DNA from: a virus
Length of the DNA stretch: 48,461 nt
Virus record (IMG/VR): IMGVR_UViG_3300029922_000102
Coordinates: 1-48,461 of that record
Direction: 5' to 3' (one strand)
Each line of letters starts with the position of its first letter. Position 1 is the stretch's first letter. The notes beneath the pieces are model-generated. The model did not search any database. It was not told the origin of the DNA and saw nothing but the letters and a program-made list of their open reading frames with translations. Both the position numbers and the translations under genes were made by a program. Shown piece after piece: positions 20,643 through 28,913 of the stretch.

Positions 20643-20966
20643 ATGAAAAAGTTAAGTTTAGTAGTGGCGATAATGTTCTTGATGATCGCGGGACAAGTAA
20701 AAGCGGACACGATGGTTTTGGACCACGGAGTAGCCTTTCCAGAATGCCCGCGTTTGCCACAAATGGCCGACGAAGACATTGACCGGCCACAACCGGTTAA
20801 CACAGGCTTTTCGGATATGCACTACGCCGTCGCCTATAGTTCGGGAATTGTGGGAGTGGCTTTAGTCGCCGGTTCGTTTTTAGCTGGCAAGAATTACAGC
20901 CAACCGCTTGCGTTTATTGGTGGCGGATTGCTGGGAACGTCGGCTTGTTTAGGATTTGGGTTTTAA
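20643..20966 (+). CDS. Exported membrane protein
   Basis: The 107-residue product has a Sec signal peptide (MKKLSLVVAIMFLMIAGQVKA, cleavage before DTM) and two hydrophobic segments near the C-terminus (residues ~61-80 and ~88-107) rich in Gly and Ala. The ATG sits in a 26-base block identical to that before the gene at 713 (AAATCGGGGGTAGTTATGA). Function is unknown; small periplasmic proteins of this type may act in superinfection exclusion or envelope modification. Confidence 0.55.
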   Translation: MKKLSLVVAIMFLMIAGQVKADTMVLDHGVAFPECPRLPQMADEDIDRPQPVNTGFSDMHYAVAYSSGIVGVALVAGSFLAGKNYSQPLAFIGGGLLGTSACLGFGF

Positions 20967-21169
20967 TGGAAATCGTAGCAATTCAACAATTGATGGCCGA
21001 CCATGGCGTGGAACAATGCGCCAATGGTTCGGCCAATCCGGTAACCGGCGAAGTGAAAGTGGCTTACCGTCCGTTTCCAAATAACCTTTACGAAGCGGAA
21101 ATAAACCGCAACGTGGCGTCGATGTTCAAACCTGTTTTTGAAGAGTTAACCGAAGGGTGGAAGCCATGA
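20966..21169 (+). CDS. Hypothetical protein
   Basis: The 67-residue product (MEIVAIQQLMADHGVEQCAN...) starts in the stop of the previous gene. It has a helical start, a Gly/Asn loop and a C-terminal helix (FEELTEGWKP). No recognised motif. Its stop overlaps the YopX-like gene start by ATGA. Confidence 0.45.
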   Translation: MEIVAIQQLMADHGVEQCANGSANPVTGEVKVAYRPFPNNLYEAEINRNVASMFKPVFEELTEGWKP

Positions 21170-21522
21170 AGAGAGTAATTAAGTTTAGGGCGTGGGATTT
21201 AACACTAAAACAAATGTTCGAACCGGATTGGTTAACCGCCGACGGCACCGTTTACGATTCGGAAAGCTACGACCAACCAGGACAGCACCCGCCTTGTGAA
21301 TTGATGCAATTCACCGGCCTATTGGACTTCTACGGAAAAGAGATTTACGAAGGGGATTTTATCAATTGCGGGTGCGGAAACTTCAAGGTTGAATTTTCTA
21401 ATGCCGACGGGTGGCTTGTGGACATTGCGGGACAGGAAAGTTACACCGTTGACGATTATGTCCGGTTTGGTTGTGAGGTGACCGGCAACGTATTTGAAAA
21501 CCCCGAGTTGGTGAAACCATGA
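21166..21522 (+). CDS. YopX-family protein
   Basis: The 118-residue product matches the YopX pattern: IKFRAWDLTLKQMF at the start, LMQFTGLLDFYGKEIYEGDF (~47-66) in the centre and CEVTGNVFENPEL at the end. Family length is right. YopX proteins are common small phage proteins with a beta-barrel-like fold and no known biochemical role. I prefer the ATG at 21166 over the GTG at 21157. Confidence 0.85.
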   Translation: MKRVIKFRAWDLTLKQMFEPDWLTADGTVYDSESYDQPGQHPPCELMQFTGLLDFYGKEIYEGDFINCGCGNFKVEFSNADGWLVDIAGQESYTVDDYVRFGCEVTGNVFENPELVKP

Positions 21523-21710
21523 ACGAACCGACAGCAAAAAGCAAAATCAGAGAAGTTTTTGAATCAATCAAACCGTTTGTAATCCCAGGACTTCCAGGCA
21601 CTTGGGTTTTGAGAGAGGTTAAGGGGTTTGAAGGTAAACACTATGACGATAACGGAAATTTGGTGTCGGAAACCATTTCGGTTAAGTTTCCAGATAAAAC
21701 GGAGTTTTAA
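21519..21710 (+). CDS. Hypothetical protein
   Basis: The 63-residue product (MNEPTAKSKIREVFESIKPF...) starts in the previous stop (ATGA). It has a short helix, a Pro-Gly-rich turn (VIPGLPGTW) and beta strands. No family is recognised. Confidence 0.4.
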   Translation: MNEPTAKSKIREVFESIKPFVIPGLPGTWVLREVKGFEGKHYDDNGNLVSETISVKFPDKTEF

Positions 21711-21713
21711 AGC

Positions 21714-22118
21714 GTGAACGACTTAATCTTATTTCTAACTTTGTTTTTAGGGTTCTTGGGCTGGGGGATTTGGGAAGTAAAAAAGCCGAAGCGAATGGAA
21801 TTAGATGGACCGATTCGGCGTTACCGAGTGCGGGACGTTTTGGGTTTTAAAGGCTATTTGCAAGAAAAGCATTTTGAAAAAGTTTATTTCTTAAAGTTGG
21901 ATTGGGTGCAATGGCAAGAGGCGTTGAAGTTAAAGGCTAAAGTATTAAAGGCCGCCCGTTGGGCCAAACTATACGGCGGGGCCGCAATTGTTTTGGATAA
22001 CGATTGGCGCGAAGAGTTTTTGAAAGATATTAAGATGTTTAAACCTAGAATTGACCACGACGCCGCCGACGCATTTAGTTGGGCGCTTTTGGGTTTAAAC
22101 AATGCGAGGCGCAAATGA
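21714..22118 (+). CDS. Membrane-anchored hypothetical protein
   Basis: The 134-residue product starts with GTG. An N-terminal membrane span (residues 3-21, LILFLTLFLGFLGWGIW) is followed by a basic, soluble domain with helices KLKAKVLKAARWAKLYGG and a His/Asp-rich end (IDHDAADAFSWALLG). The soluble domain would face the cytoplasm if the positive-inside rule holds. The neighbour at 22115 also has an N-terminal span, suggesting a pair acting at the membrane. Confidence 0.45.
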   Translation: MNDLILFLTLFLGFLGWGIWEVKKPKRMELDGPIRRYRVRDVLGFKGYLQEKHFEKVYFLKLDWVQWQEALKLKAKVLKAARWAKLYGGAAIVLDNDWREEFLKDIKMFKPRIDHDAADAFSWALLGLNNARRK

Positions 22119-22387
22119 TTTTATTTATCATCTTATTTGGTGGCTTCTTAGCTTGGGGTTATTGGGAAACGTTGGAAATTGAAGGCGTCAAGAATATGTC
22201 GTGGATTCATCAAACGCGCCTATGGGCCGAAGATGCTAAGATTCACCCTGAAAATTATTTGACCACTAAACAGGTGGTTGCACTTTTTGAAACGCCAATT
22301 CATTGGAGTTGGTCAATTCAAGAAATTAAGCCATTGCCATTCGATGAATTGGAAAGACTTAATGCGTTGGAAGTGAAACCTTACTAA
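22115..22387 (+). CDS. Membrane-anchored hypothetical protein
   Basis: The 90-residue product starts at the ATG overlapping the previous stop. An N-terminal span (MILFIILFGGFLAWGYW) is followed by a soluble part with a KQVVALFETP helix. The N-terminal span and following GYWE/GIWE sequence resemble the preceding protein (FLGWGIWEVK versus FLAWGYWETL), so the two share a similar membrane anchor. Function unknown. Confidence 0.45.
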   Translation: MILFIILFGGFLAWGYWETLEIEGVKNMSWIHQTRLWAEDAKIHPENYLTTKQVVALFETPIHWSWSIQEIKPLPFDELERLNALEVKPY

Positions 22388-22390
22388 ACC

Positions 22391-22431
22391 TTGACGTAAC
22401 CCCCGTCCATGGGTGTAAACTTCACCCATGG
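22391..22431 (+). promoter_or_regulatory. Promoter and start-codon hairpin of the head operon
   Basis: TTGACG (22391-22396), 17 bases, then TGTAAA (22414-22419). The next ATG is at 22428, so the transcript would be nearly leaderless. Overlapping this is a perfect 9-base inverted repeat, CCATGGGTG (22407-22415) and CACCCATGG (22423-22431), whose right arm contains the start codon. There is no ribosome binding site. The repeat could be a protein-binding site or hide the start codon in read-through mRNA. Confidence 0.55.
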
Positions 22432-23804
22432 CAAAACGCGACGTATTACAATTCGACCTTATCCAAATTGACAATTCCAAGATTGAGTACACCCCGCAAG
22501 GGTTTATGAAAATACCGGCTAACTTTACCGGCGTTGGCGTCTATCCTTACCGCGACGCAAACAACCCAAGAAAGACGGTTCAACGTCTTCGGTCCGAAGT
22601 TGAAGTGTTCAAACCCGAATCAATGAAAACTTTAATGGACGCCCCTTACACCAAACGGCACCCGCCGGAAATGGTGACGCCGGACAATGTAGCCCTTTAC
22701 CGCAAAGGCCATGTATCGGGCGAAGTGCGAAAAGTCGGTTCAAAATTACTTGGCGGTTTCGTAATCATCGAAGATAAAGACGCCCAAGAAGATATTAAAA
22801 ACGGCATAAAACAATTATCTTGCGGGTACATGGCGACGATTGACGACGAGGGCGGGGAATGGAAAGACAACGAAACCGGACAGGTCCACCACTACGACGA
22901 CCAACAAGTGGACATAACTTACAACCACGTCGCGGGTGTGCCCCAAGGTCGCCAGGGCCCCGACAAAACATTATTGCTTGACAGGAAAGAATTTTACTTT
23001 CAAGATGGTCTTGAATTTGACGAACCGCCTACGGGCGAATCCAGGGGGGACGCAATGAAATACCAAGTTAAGTTGTTGGACGGAACGACCGTTGAAATGG
23101 AAATGGACGCCGCCACCCACGAAAAATTGACCAAGGAAATTGGAAAGCTTCACGAAGACAGCAAAGAACACGCGAACAAATTGCGCGACGCCAAAACAAT
23201 GTGCGACGACCTACAAACCAAGATGGATTCGGAAAAAGAAGAGAAAGAAAAAATGAAGGGCCAGAAGGACGCCGCCGAACGCGAATTGGAAACCCTGAAA
23301 AAGAAGCACCTGGACGCCGCCGACCCCAAGACGATTTCAAAATTAGCCGCGGCCCGTCAAATGAAAATGGCCGTCTTGTCTCAATTCTTGGATAGCAAGG
23401 ACGAATTGGCCAAGCTCGAAGACACCACCGATTTGGATTTGATGAAAATGGTTATCTTGGCCGACGCCAAGATTTCCGAACAGCCGATTGAATTGAAAGA
23501 CGCCAAGCCCGAGTACGTCCAAGGCTTGTACGATGCGATCGAACGGCGCGAAAAAGCGGCGGTGCTTGAAGGAATCCAGTTAGGCAACTTCTTGGTGGAC
23601 AACCGCGAAAACGGGAAGTCGTCAGAAGAAAAAGGCCCGCTGGACCCAAGCAACCGTAAAGGTGGAAGTGCGGCGCACGTTGACGAAGAAATGACGCCGA
23701 CCGAAACCGACAAGAAAAACGCCAAGGACAAAAAAGAAAAAGATTACAAAGACAAACAGGAAATGCGCCACAAGGATTACAAACCGGCGGTTTCTAAGAA
23801 ATAA
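22428..23804 (+). CDS. Prohead protease and scaffold fusion (DUF2213-like)
   Basis: The 458-residue product's residues ~10-190 match DUF2213 prohead proteases: EYTPQGFMKIPANFTGVGVY near the start, KRHPPEMVTPDN (~75-86) with the likely catalytic His, and YNHVAGVPQGRQG (~165-177). Residues ~235-300 are a long coiled coil, and the C-terminal end is very charged. The layout of protease plus internal scaffold is standard for HK97-type heads: it organises the procapsid and then digests itself. It starts the head operon from an apparently leaderless promoter. Confidence 0.8.
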   Translation: MAKRDVLQFDLIQIDNSKIEYTPQGFMKIPANFTGVGVYPYRDANNPRKTVQRLRSEVEVFKPESMKTLMDAPYTKRHPPEMVTPDNVALYRKGHVSGEVRKVGSKLLGGFVIIEDKDAQEDIKNGIKQLSCGYMATIDDEGGEWKDNETGQVHHYDDQQVDITYNHVAGVPQGRQGPDKTLLLDRKEFYFQDGLEFDEPPTGESRGDAMKYQVKLLDGTTVEMEMDAATHEKLTKEIGKLHEDSKEHANKLRDAKTMCDDLQTKMDSEKEEKEKMKGQKDAAERELETLKKKHLDAADPKTISKLAAARQMKMAVLSQFLDSKDELAKLEDTTDLDLMKMVILADAKISEQPIELKDAKPEYVQGLYDAIERREKAAVLEGIQLGNFLVDNRENGKSSEEKGPLDPSNRKGGSAAHVDEEMTPTETDKKNAKDKKEKDYKDKQEMRHKDYKPAVSKK

Positions 23805-23844
23805 AGATTGTTCGCATAGCCTTGGCGACTAACTAAGGCGACCG

Positions 23845-23900
23845 TTTGGCCACGGGGTAGGAAAAGGGAACGGGTAAAAAGTCCAAAGGGATTTTTTATA
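23845..23900 (+). promoter_or_regulatory. Conserved late-gene leader, copy A
   Basis: The sequence TTTGGCCAC, then GGGGTAGGAAAAGGGAACGG and AAAGGGATTTTTTATA runs up to the start codon. Similar leaders precede the genes at 29271 (copy B) and 33560 (copy C), and a shorter related one precedes 25818. AAAGGG is the ribosome binding site, followed by a T-rich spacer. Confidence 0.65.
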
Positions 23901-24854
23901 ATGGGCCTAGCCAATCAAACACAAACCACGCCGCCGTTTGCACCCCAAACGAAATATTCCCAAGCTTTAACCAAGGGTCGTCCTGGCCAAACCACTAACG
24001 ACAATGACGAATTTCGACAAGTATTAACTGGACTTTCAAACGTAAACATTCCTTACGGTTGTTTCGTGGCTTTTGACCCGACCCAAACCATACCGCAAAC
24101 CGCAACCGCACAAGACATTAACCAACTTATTCCGGTAAAGATTCCGGCCGCCGCTTCTGACATTACCGGTTTGGCCGCTTTGGGAATTGCTCTTCAAACT
24201 TTAGAAAAAGAATCAAGCCAAGATTCTTTAAACCCGTACTATCCACCGACTAGCGCAATTCCGGTTATGCAAAACGGCCAATGCTATGTAGCCGTTGAAA
24301 AACAAGTTACGGCGAAGCAATACACCGCTTATGTCCGTTACGCGACAAGCGCCGCGGCCAATGAAGTTCAAAACCTTCAATTCCAAGCGCCTTATGGAAC
24401 GCAGGTAAGTGGTTGCACGGGCCAAATAACTTTGGGATTCAACAACCAATTTACGCCCCCGATTACATTAACCGGCGTGTTGGCGACTGACGCAACCGCG
24501 ATTCAAAACGCTTTGGGTGCGCTTGCTGGAATTGGTGCGCCGAACGTAACGGCCGTTTCGGATGGTGCGGGCGGGTTCAATATCACTTTCCAAACCGCAT
24601 TGGGCAACGCCCCGCAAAGCTTTATTCAAGTTCTTTATCAAAACGTGGTTTATAACGGCAACCCAGCGCAACCGATCGTAACCCAAACAACGCAAGGCAC
24701 CGCAGGTTATCCAGCGGGTAGCATTTCGCCTTCGACCGATTCGGGAAAAAACGCTTTAATTCCGACGGCTTCTTTGGTGGAGTTGTCCGCTTCGCAGTTT
24801 AACCCTTTCACGCTTCAATGGATTTCATCGTTGCGGCTGAATTTAATTAAGTAA
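23901..24854 (+). CDS. Capsid cement/decoration protein 1
   Basis: The 317-residue product resembles phage structural cement proteins: an N-terminal arm, then VNIPYGCFVAFD and ITGLAALGIALQTLEK, a VEKQVTAKQYTAYVRYA strand pair and a C-terminal beta region (VELSASQFNPFTLQW). An extra ~80-residue domain is inserted at ~165-245 (QITLGFNNQ... to ...NITFQTALGNAP). The same kind of insert is in the next gene, at 28084 and in the tail fibre. The gene lies directly before its paralogue and the major capsid gene. Confidence 0.65.
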   Translation: MGLANQTQTTPPFAPQTKYSQALTKGRPGQTTNDNDEFRQVLTGLSNVNIPYGCFVAFDPTQTIPQTATAQDINQLIPVKIPAAASDITGLAALGIALQTLEKESSQDSLNPYYPPTSAIPVMQNGQCYVAVEKQVTAKQYTAYVRYATSAAANEVQNLQFQAPYGTQVSGCTGQITLGFNNQFTPPITLTGVLATDATAIQNALGALAGIGAPNVTAVSDGAGGFNITFQTALGNAPQSFIQVLYQNVVYNGNPAQPIVTQTTQGTAGYPAGSISPSTDSGKNALIPTASLVELSASQFNPFTLQWISSLRLNLIK

Positions 24855-24868
24855 AAGGAGTCGTACAA

Positions 24869-25753
24869 ATGGCACAATTAAGTTATTCCAGAAGCCCGAG
24901 GGTTGGACGTTCGGGACAAATTGCGGACCCGCGGCCCCGCACCGTTTTATCAAGAGTTTGTAAAGCGGCCGTTCCGTTCGGCTTCTTTGTTGTTAATGAC
25001 ACGACCATTCCTGCTTCGGGAGTTATCCCAGGCGTGGCCGCCGGTGGAAATCCAACGGCTGACGGTTGCAAACTTCCTGGGGCGTCCAGTGACATTACCG
25101 GTACAATCGGATTGGGTGTAGCTCTTGAAACACTTTCGATTGAAAGCGTACCCCGCGTTTCGTATGAAAACTTAGTTCAATCGTTAATGAGTCAAAACGT
25201 GCCGGTGTCGGGCGTCATTCAATTGAATTTTGCCGGTCAGCAAACCACCAACATCAATTGGAACGACAATGCCGCCACGATTCAAACCAAGATTGCCGCC
25301 TTGTCCAATGTGGGCACCGGCAACGTAACGGTGGTTGGCTCTTTTAATGCCGGTCCCGTGATTGTGACTTTCCAAGGCGTCTTGGCTGGTCAAGCCGTTT
25401 CCCTTATGACAGCCCCGCAAGCCAATAACACAATGCTTGACACCAACGGTTATGCCGTGGTCCCTGGCATTTGGGAAGTTGTGCCTTATGCCGATTTGCC
25501 AGTTTATCCGGCTGGACACGAAATTAACGTTTTGGAAAAAGGCGCCGTTTGGGTTTACACCGAAACCGACGTTACCCCAACAAGCACCGTTTACGTTCGC
25601 TATGCCGCCGACTTAGTAAATTTCCCGTCTTCTGGACCTGGGGCGTTTAGCGGAATTACGGATTCGGGCTCGAATGCGGTTTTGTCGAATGCTCGTTGGA
25701 TGAGCAACGGCGTAGCCAATGGCGTGGCACTTTTGGAAATAGATTTAATCTAA
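24869..25753 (+). CDS. Capsid cement/decoration protein 2
   Basis: The 294-residue product is a paralogue of the preceding protein. It shares VPFGFFVVND, ITGTIGLGVALETLSIE and a late VYVRYAADLVNF. An inserted domain at ~115-180 (GVIQLNFAGQQTTNINWNDN then VTFQGVLAGQAV) is of the type found in four virion genes. The protein probably decorates the capsid surface or plugs its edges. The ribosome site is AAAGGAG. Confidence 0.65.
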   Translation: MAQLSYSRSPRVGRSGQIADPRPRTVLSRVCKAAVPFGFFVVNDTTIPASGVIPGVAAGGNPTADGCKLPGASSDITGTIGLGVALETLSIESVPRVSYENLVQSLMSQNVPVSGVIQLNFAGQQTTNINWNDNAATIQTKIAALSNVGTGNVTVVGSFNAGPVIVTFQGVLAGQAVSLMTAPQANNTMLDTNGYAVVPGIWEVVPYADLPVYPAGHEINVLEKGAVWVYTETDVTPTSTVYVRYAADLVNFPSSGPGAFSGITDSGSNAVLSNARWMSNGVANGVALLEIDLI

Positions 25754-25817
25754 GCGGGAAAGAGTAGTTAAGCAGTAATTTTTTAAACCCCTCGGGGTAG
25801 AAAAGGGAGTAGACGCA

Positions 25818-26870
25818 ATGGGAATTTACAAAGATTATTACAAAAAGGGTGCGCCGGTTACATCTTTTTGGGACGAAGCCGAAAGGGTCGTTAAAACCAA
25901 TAAAAAGATGAACCAAAAAACAAACCCATTGCGGACCAACTACATGGACGCGAACGAGTCCATCTTTTTCTTGCTCGAATTACAGCACATCGAAGCCGAA
26001 GTGGTGGAAATCGAATACCAGGAATTAAAGAACCGCGACATTATTCCTATTTCGATGGAAGCGGACCCAGCCGATGAAACCATTGCTTATTACCAAATGG
26101 ACCATGTGGGTAATGCGAAAATCGTGATTGATTACGCCAACGACTTCCCCGACGTGACCTTGCTTGGTGAGAAGTACATTACCAACGTGCGGTCAATCGG
26201 TGAAAGCTACAAGTATTCCATTCAGGAAATCAGGGCGGCCGCTAAAGTTAACCGTCCCTTGACTACCATGAAAGCGGACGCGGCCAAACACGCTTCGCGC
26301 ATTTTGGAAAATAACATTGCTTGGTTCGGCGATATTGTCCACGGTCTAACCGGATTCTTGACCAATCCGGCCACGCCGGTTTTGTCGTTGCCTGCCGTGG
26401 GTAACGTTTCGCCTTACACCGCGACGGTGGCTTGGGCCGGTAAAACACCCGCCCAGGTTTTGAACGACCTTAACTTGATGGCCAACACCATTGGGTACAA
26501 CACCTTGGGCGTTGAAGGCTCGGACGGGGGCTTGATGCTTTTGTTGCCCCGCGATTCATTCGACTATATCAATTCCACGCCGCGGTCGGATTTCAGCGAC
26601 GACACTATTTTGTCTTACTTTATGAAAAACAACCCCTATATCAAAGAAGTCGATTGGCTCTTTGAGTTGACCGGTGCCGGTCCTGGGGGTGCGCGCTTGG
26701 GCTTTTGTTTCGAACGCAAGAAATCCATTGTTGAACAGCACATTCCGCAAGACTTCGAAATGTTCCCGCCCCAAGAGCGCGGTATGACCTTCGTTGTTCC
26801 TTGCCACCACCGTTATGGTGGGGTTGTGTGGAAAAAGCCTTTGGCGGCCGTTTCTTTTTCAGGCTTCTAA
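25818..26870 (+). CDS. Major capsid protein (DUF2184-like, HK97 fold)
   Basis: The 350-residue product has the pattern of DUF2184 capsid proteins: FFLLELQHIEAEVVEIEYQE (residues ~50-69), then a DHVGNAKIVIDYANDFPDV strand region (~94-112), SIGESYKYSIQEIRAAAKV (the long spine helix), and AKHASRILENNIAWFGD followed by GLTGFLTNP. Absence of an N-terminal scaffold domain agrees with the separate DUF2213 protease. A transcription terminator follows at 26897, as expected for the most highly expressed gene. The leader is related to copies A-C. Confidence 0.85.
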   Translation: MGIYKDYYKKGAPVTSFWDEAERVVKTNKKMNQKTNPLRTNYMDANESIFFLLELQHIEAEVVEIEYQELKNRDIIPISMEADPADETIAYYQMDHVGNAKIVIDYANDFPDVTLLGEKYITNVRSIGESYKYSIQEIRAAAKVNRPLTTMKADAAKHASRILENNIAWFGDIVHGLTGFLTNPATPVLSLPAVGNVSPYTATVAWAGKTPAQVLNDLNLMANTIGYNTLGVEGSDGGLMLLLPRDSFDYINSTPRSDFSDDTILSYFMKNNPYIKEVDWLFELTGAGPGGARLGFCFERKKSIVEQHIPQDFEMFPPQERGMTFVVPCHHRYGGVVWKKPLAAVSFSGF

Positions 26871-26896
26871 GAGCGGGGGAAATCAGTTATAACAAG

Positions 26897-26930
26897 AGCG
26901 CAAGGGTTACGGCCTTTGCGCTTTTTAATT
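26897..26930 (+). terminator. Terminator after the major capsid gene
   Basis: The arm AGCGCAAGG (26897-26905) pairs with CCTTTGCGCT (26913-26922, one bulged T), followed by a short T run. It probably gives partial termination, lowering expression of downstream genes relative to capsid. Confidence 0.8.
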
Positions 26931-26949
26931 TCAGTTTATGGGGGAAACC

Positions 26950-27360
26950 ATGGCCGACCAAACAAACGACGCACCGAAGCCGAAGACAGCCGCCGAAAAC
27001 ATCTTAAACAAGATTGCGGATTTAGTACCCGCGGCCAGGGCGCACCTCGGAAATGACTTTAAAAAGATTCACGACGAAATAACAAAGCTCTTGCCGGTGG
27101 GTGCGGCCGCTTTGGGCGATTTGCAAAACGATTTAACCACGACCAAAGGGTTGTTGGACAAGGCGAAAGCCGCTTACGATGAATTGGTCGAACAAACCAC
27201 AGCCGAAGTTAAAGCACTCGAAGAGCAAGTGGCGGATTTAAAAGAAAAATTAAAAACCGCACAAATTTTGACCACAACGACCGCAACTCCGCCAGTAGAC
27301 CCGCCGGTTGAAGACGCACCGGTAGAAAGTGGCGCACCGGCCGAACCGCCGCAAGGCTAA
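26950..27360 (+). CDS. Coiled-coil structural or accessory protein
   Basis: The 136-residue product is helical from ~10-100 with heptads (TKGLLDKAKAAYDELVEQTT and VKALEEQVADLKEKLKTA) and ends in a Pro/Ala/Glu-rich tail. It could be a small head accessory or scaffold-like protein. The start ATG has GGGGGAAACC upstream; an in-frame ATG at 26938 overlaps that site. No family is recognised. Confidence 0.5.
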   Translation: MADQTNDAPKPKTAAENILNKIADLVPAARAHLGNDFKKIHDEITKLLPVGAAALGDLQNDLTTTKGLLDKAKAAYDELVEQTTAEVKALEEQVADLKEKLKTAQILTTTTATPPVDPPVEDAPVESGAPAEPPQG

Positions 27361-27372
27361 GTTATTGTTGTT

Positions 27373-27387
27373 CCTGGTTAAACCAGG
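27373..27387 (+). other. Small inverted repeat between genes
   Basis: CCTGGTT and AACCAGG are separated by one base, giving a short hairpin followed by TTATTAATTTT. It may be a weak terminator or an mRNA processing or stability element between the genes at 26950 and 27412. Confidence 0.4.
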
Positions 27388-27411
27388 TTATTAATTTTGG
27401 GAGGTTGGCCA

Positions 27412-28065
27412 ATGATTTTAGTTAACACCACGAAGCGGATTAACATTATTGCGACGCAAACTTACGAAGACCAAGACTTGGCGGAACGTCCCGCCGGTAA
27501 TGGAATGCCGGACGGAATGTTTAAAATCATCCCTTCGGTAAACGAAATTTCGGTGGAAGACTTCAAAAAGATTTGTTCACACCCGAATTTCAACCGCGCA
27601 TTTTCAAAAGGGCAGTTTTTTTTAGTCGGGAAAACCGAGATTGTAGCCAAAATGCCAATGGTGAATGCCAAGGTAAAAGTCCAACAATTGAAAAAGCAAA
27701 GGGCCGCGGGCGAAATCAAGGGTTACACCTATTCCCCTGGACCGGAAAAGACCATAGACGTAAAGACGATTACGACGGTATTTGAAAAGGCGTTGGCGAC
27801 GTTCCCCAAGAATCTTAACGAGCTTAAAGATTTATTGGCCTATGACGAAGCCGATTCTATGAAAATTGCCGAAAACACCATGTACTTAAACCACTTGAAC
27901 CGATGGTTAAAGGTCGAAAAGACTTATCAGAAAAACAACGAAGACGACGCCAAAGATTCGCGGGACGGCGTGGTTGAAATGATTGAAGCCATGATTTTAA
28001 AAGTCAAGGCTTTCGACGCCAAGGTAGCCAAAGCCCGTGGCGAAGAAGAAGCGGTTGAAGCTTAA
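27412..28065 (+). CDS. Hypothetical head-region protein
   Basis: The 217-residue product has a beta-rich N-terminus (MILVNTTKRINIIATQ), a VSVEDF-like helix region, then a long helical C-terminal half (KTITTVFEKALATFPKNLNE onward) and acidic tail. Position between capsid and head-tail connector genes suggests a virion or assembly role. Ribosome site GGGAGG. No specific family. Confidence 0.5.
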   Translation: MILVNTTKRINIIATQTYEDQDLAERPAGNGMPDGMFKIIPSVNEISVEDFKKICSHPNFNRAFSKGQFFLVGKTEIVAKMPMVNAKVKVQQLKKQRAAGEIKGYTYSPGPEKTIDVKTITTVFEKALATFPKNLNELKDLLAYDEADSMKIAENTMYLNHLNRWLKVEKTYQKNNEDDAKDSRDGVVEMIEAMILKVKAFDAKVAKARGEEEAVEA

Positions 28066-28083
28066 AGAGAAGGCGGGTAATTC

Positions 28084-28902
28084 GTGACGAATCCATTTAC
28101 TAATTGCCCGCCGTTACCTTCTATAACACAAGTTCAAACAATTGCGATCGGTGCCACCAACTCACAAGTGCCGACGACCGGCCAATTAGTTTTAGCGGTC
28201 GGGGGCGTCACGTTGGGCCCGCTTAACGCCGTTTCGCTTTTATACGACCTTCAAAATGCTTTAAGCGCCGCTTTCCCCGGGTCGGTTGTTATGGGCTCGG
28301 TGGTGAATGCGACGCCCCCAGCGCCAGGGCTTTTAACCGTTTATTTCGTGCCGGACCCAACCGTTGCAATTACACAAGTAACGAACACTTTAATGGACGC
28401 CAGCAGTAATCCAATAAACGTTTCCTTTGGGGGAAACCCTGGGGTGCTTTATCCGAATTACACTTGGTTAACGACGAGGTGGCCGGAATTTTTATTGCCT
28501 GGCTCGCCGACGCCACAACAATTACAGATTGCCGAATTACAATTATTGGGATTGAAAACGGACGCGTGGGCGTACATTCAACCAAAAAATTGGGATGCGT
28601 GGCGCCAAATACCTGGGGGCAATACGCCGTTTGTCCAAGGCACGTTTTTAATGATTGCCCACCTAAAAAAGTTGGGTAAAGACCCCGTGGGCTTTGTGAC
28701 TTCCCAGCAAGCAAACAAGTTGCGGGAAGAATATAGCGACGACAAGTTTATGGCGGGCACCGTCTATGGCCAGCAATTCATTAGACTTAGAGATTCGATT
28801 GTCGTTACAATGAGGTTTATCGGTGCGGGTGGGCGCGGACATGATTTAGGTTGGCAACAAGGCGGATTTGAGGGACCGGCGAGAAATTGGCCGCGGGAAT
28901 AA
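28084..28902 (+). CDS. Head-tail connector-like protein (DUF4054-like)
   Basis: The 272-residue product begins with GTG. Residues ~1-115 carry an inserted decoration-type domain (TGQLVLAVGGVTLGPLN... LLTVYFV). The second half, from LTTRWPEFLLP (~133) through an AELQLLGLKTDAWAYI helix to the LMIAHLKKLGK element (~202), follows the layout of DUF4054 head-tail connectors, which sit under the portal. The connector assignment fits the gene order but is only moderately certain. Confidence 0.55.
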   Translation: MTNPFTNCPPLPSITQVQTIAIGATNSQVPTTGQLVLAVGGVTLGPLNAVSLLYDLQNALSAAFPGSVVMGSVVNATPPAPGLLTVYFVPDPTVAITQVTNTLMDASSNPINVSFGGNPGVLYPNYTWLTTRWPEFLLPGSPTPQQLQIAELQLLGLKTDAWAYIQPKNWDAWRQIPGGNTPFVQGTFLMIAHLKKLGKDPVGFVTSQQANKLREEYSDDKFMAGTVYGQQFIRLRDSIVVTMRFIGAGGRGHDLGWQQGGFEGPARNWPRE

Positions 28903-28913
28903 GGGGGGATTTA

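Noticed and set aside
21714-22118. Nuclease or terminase-like reading of the HDAADAFSWALLG ending
   Set aside because: The ending recalls the last motif of large terminases (D..DA...AL), but the protein is short, membrane-anchored and lacks all other terminase motifs.
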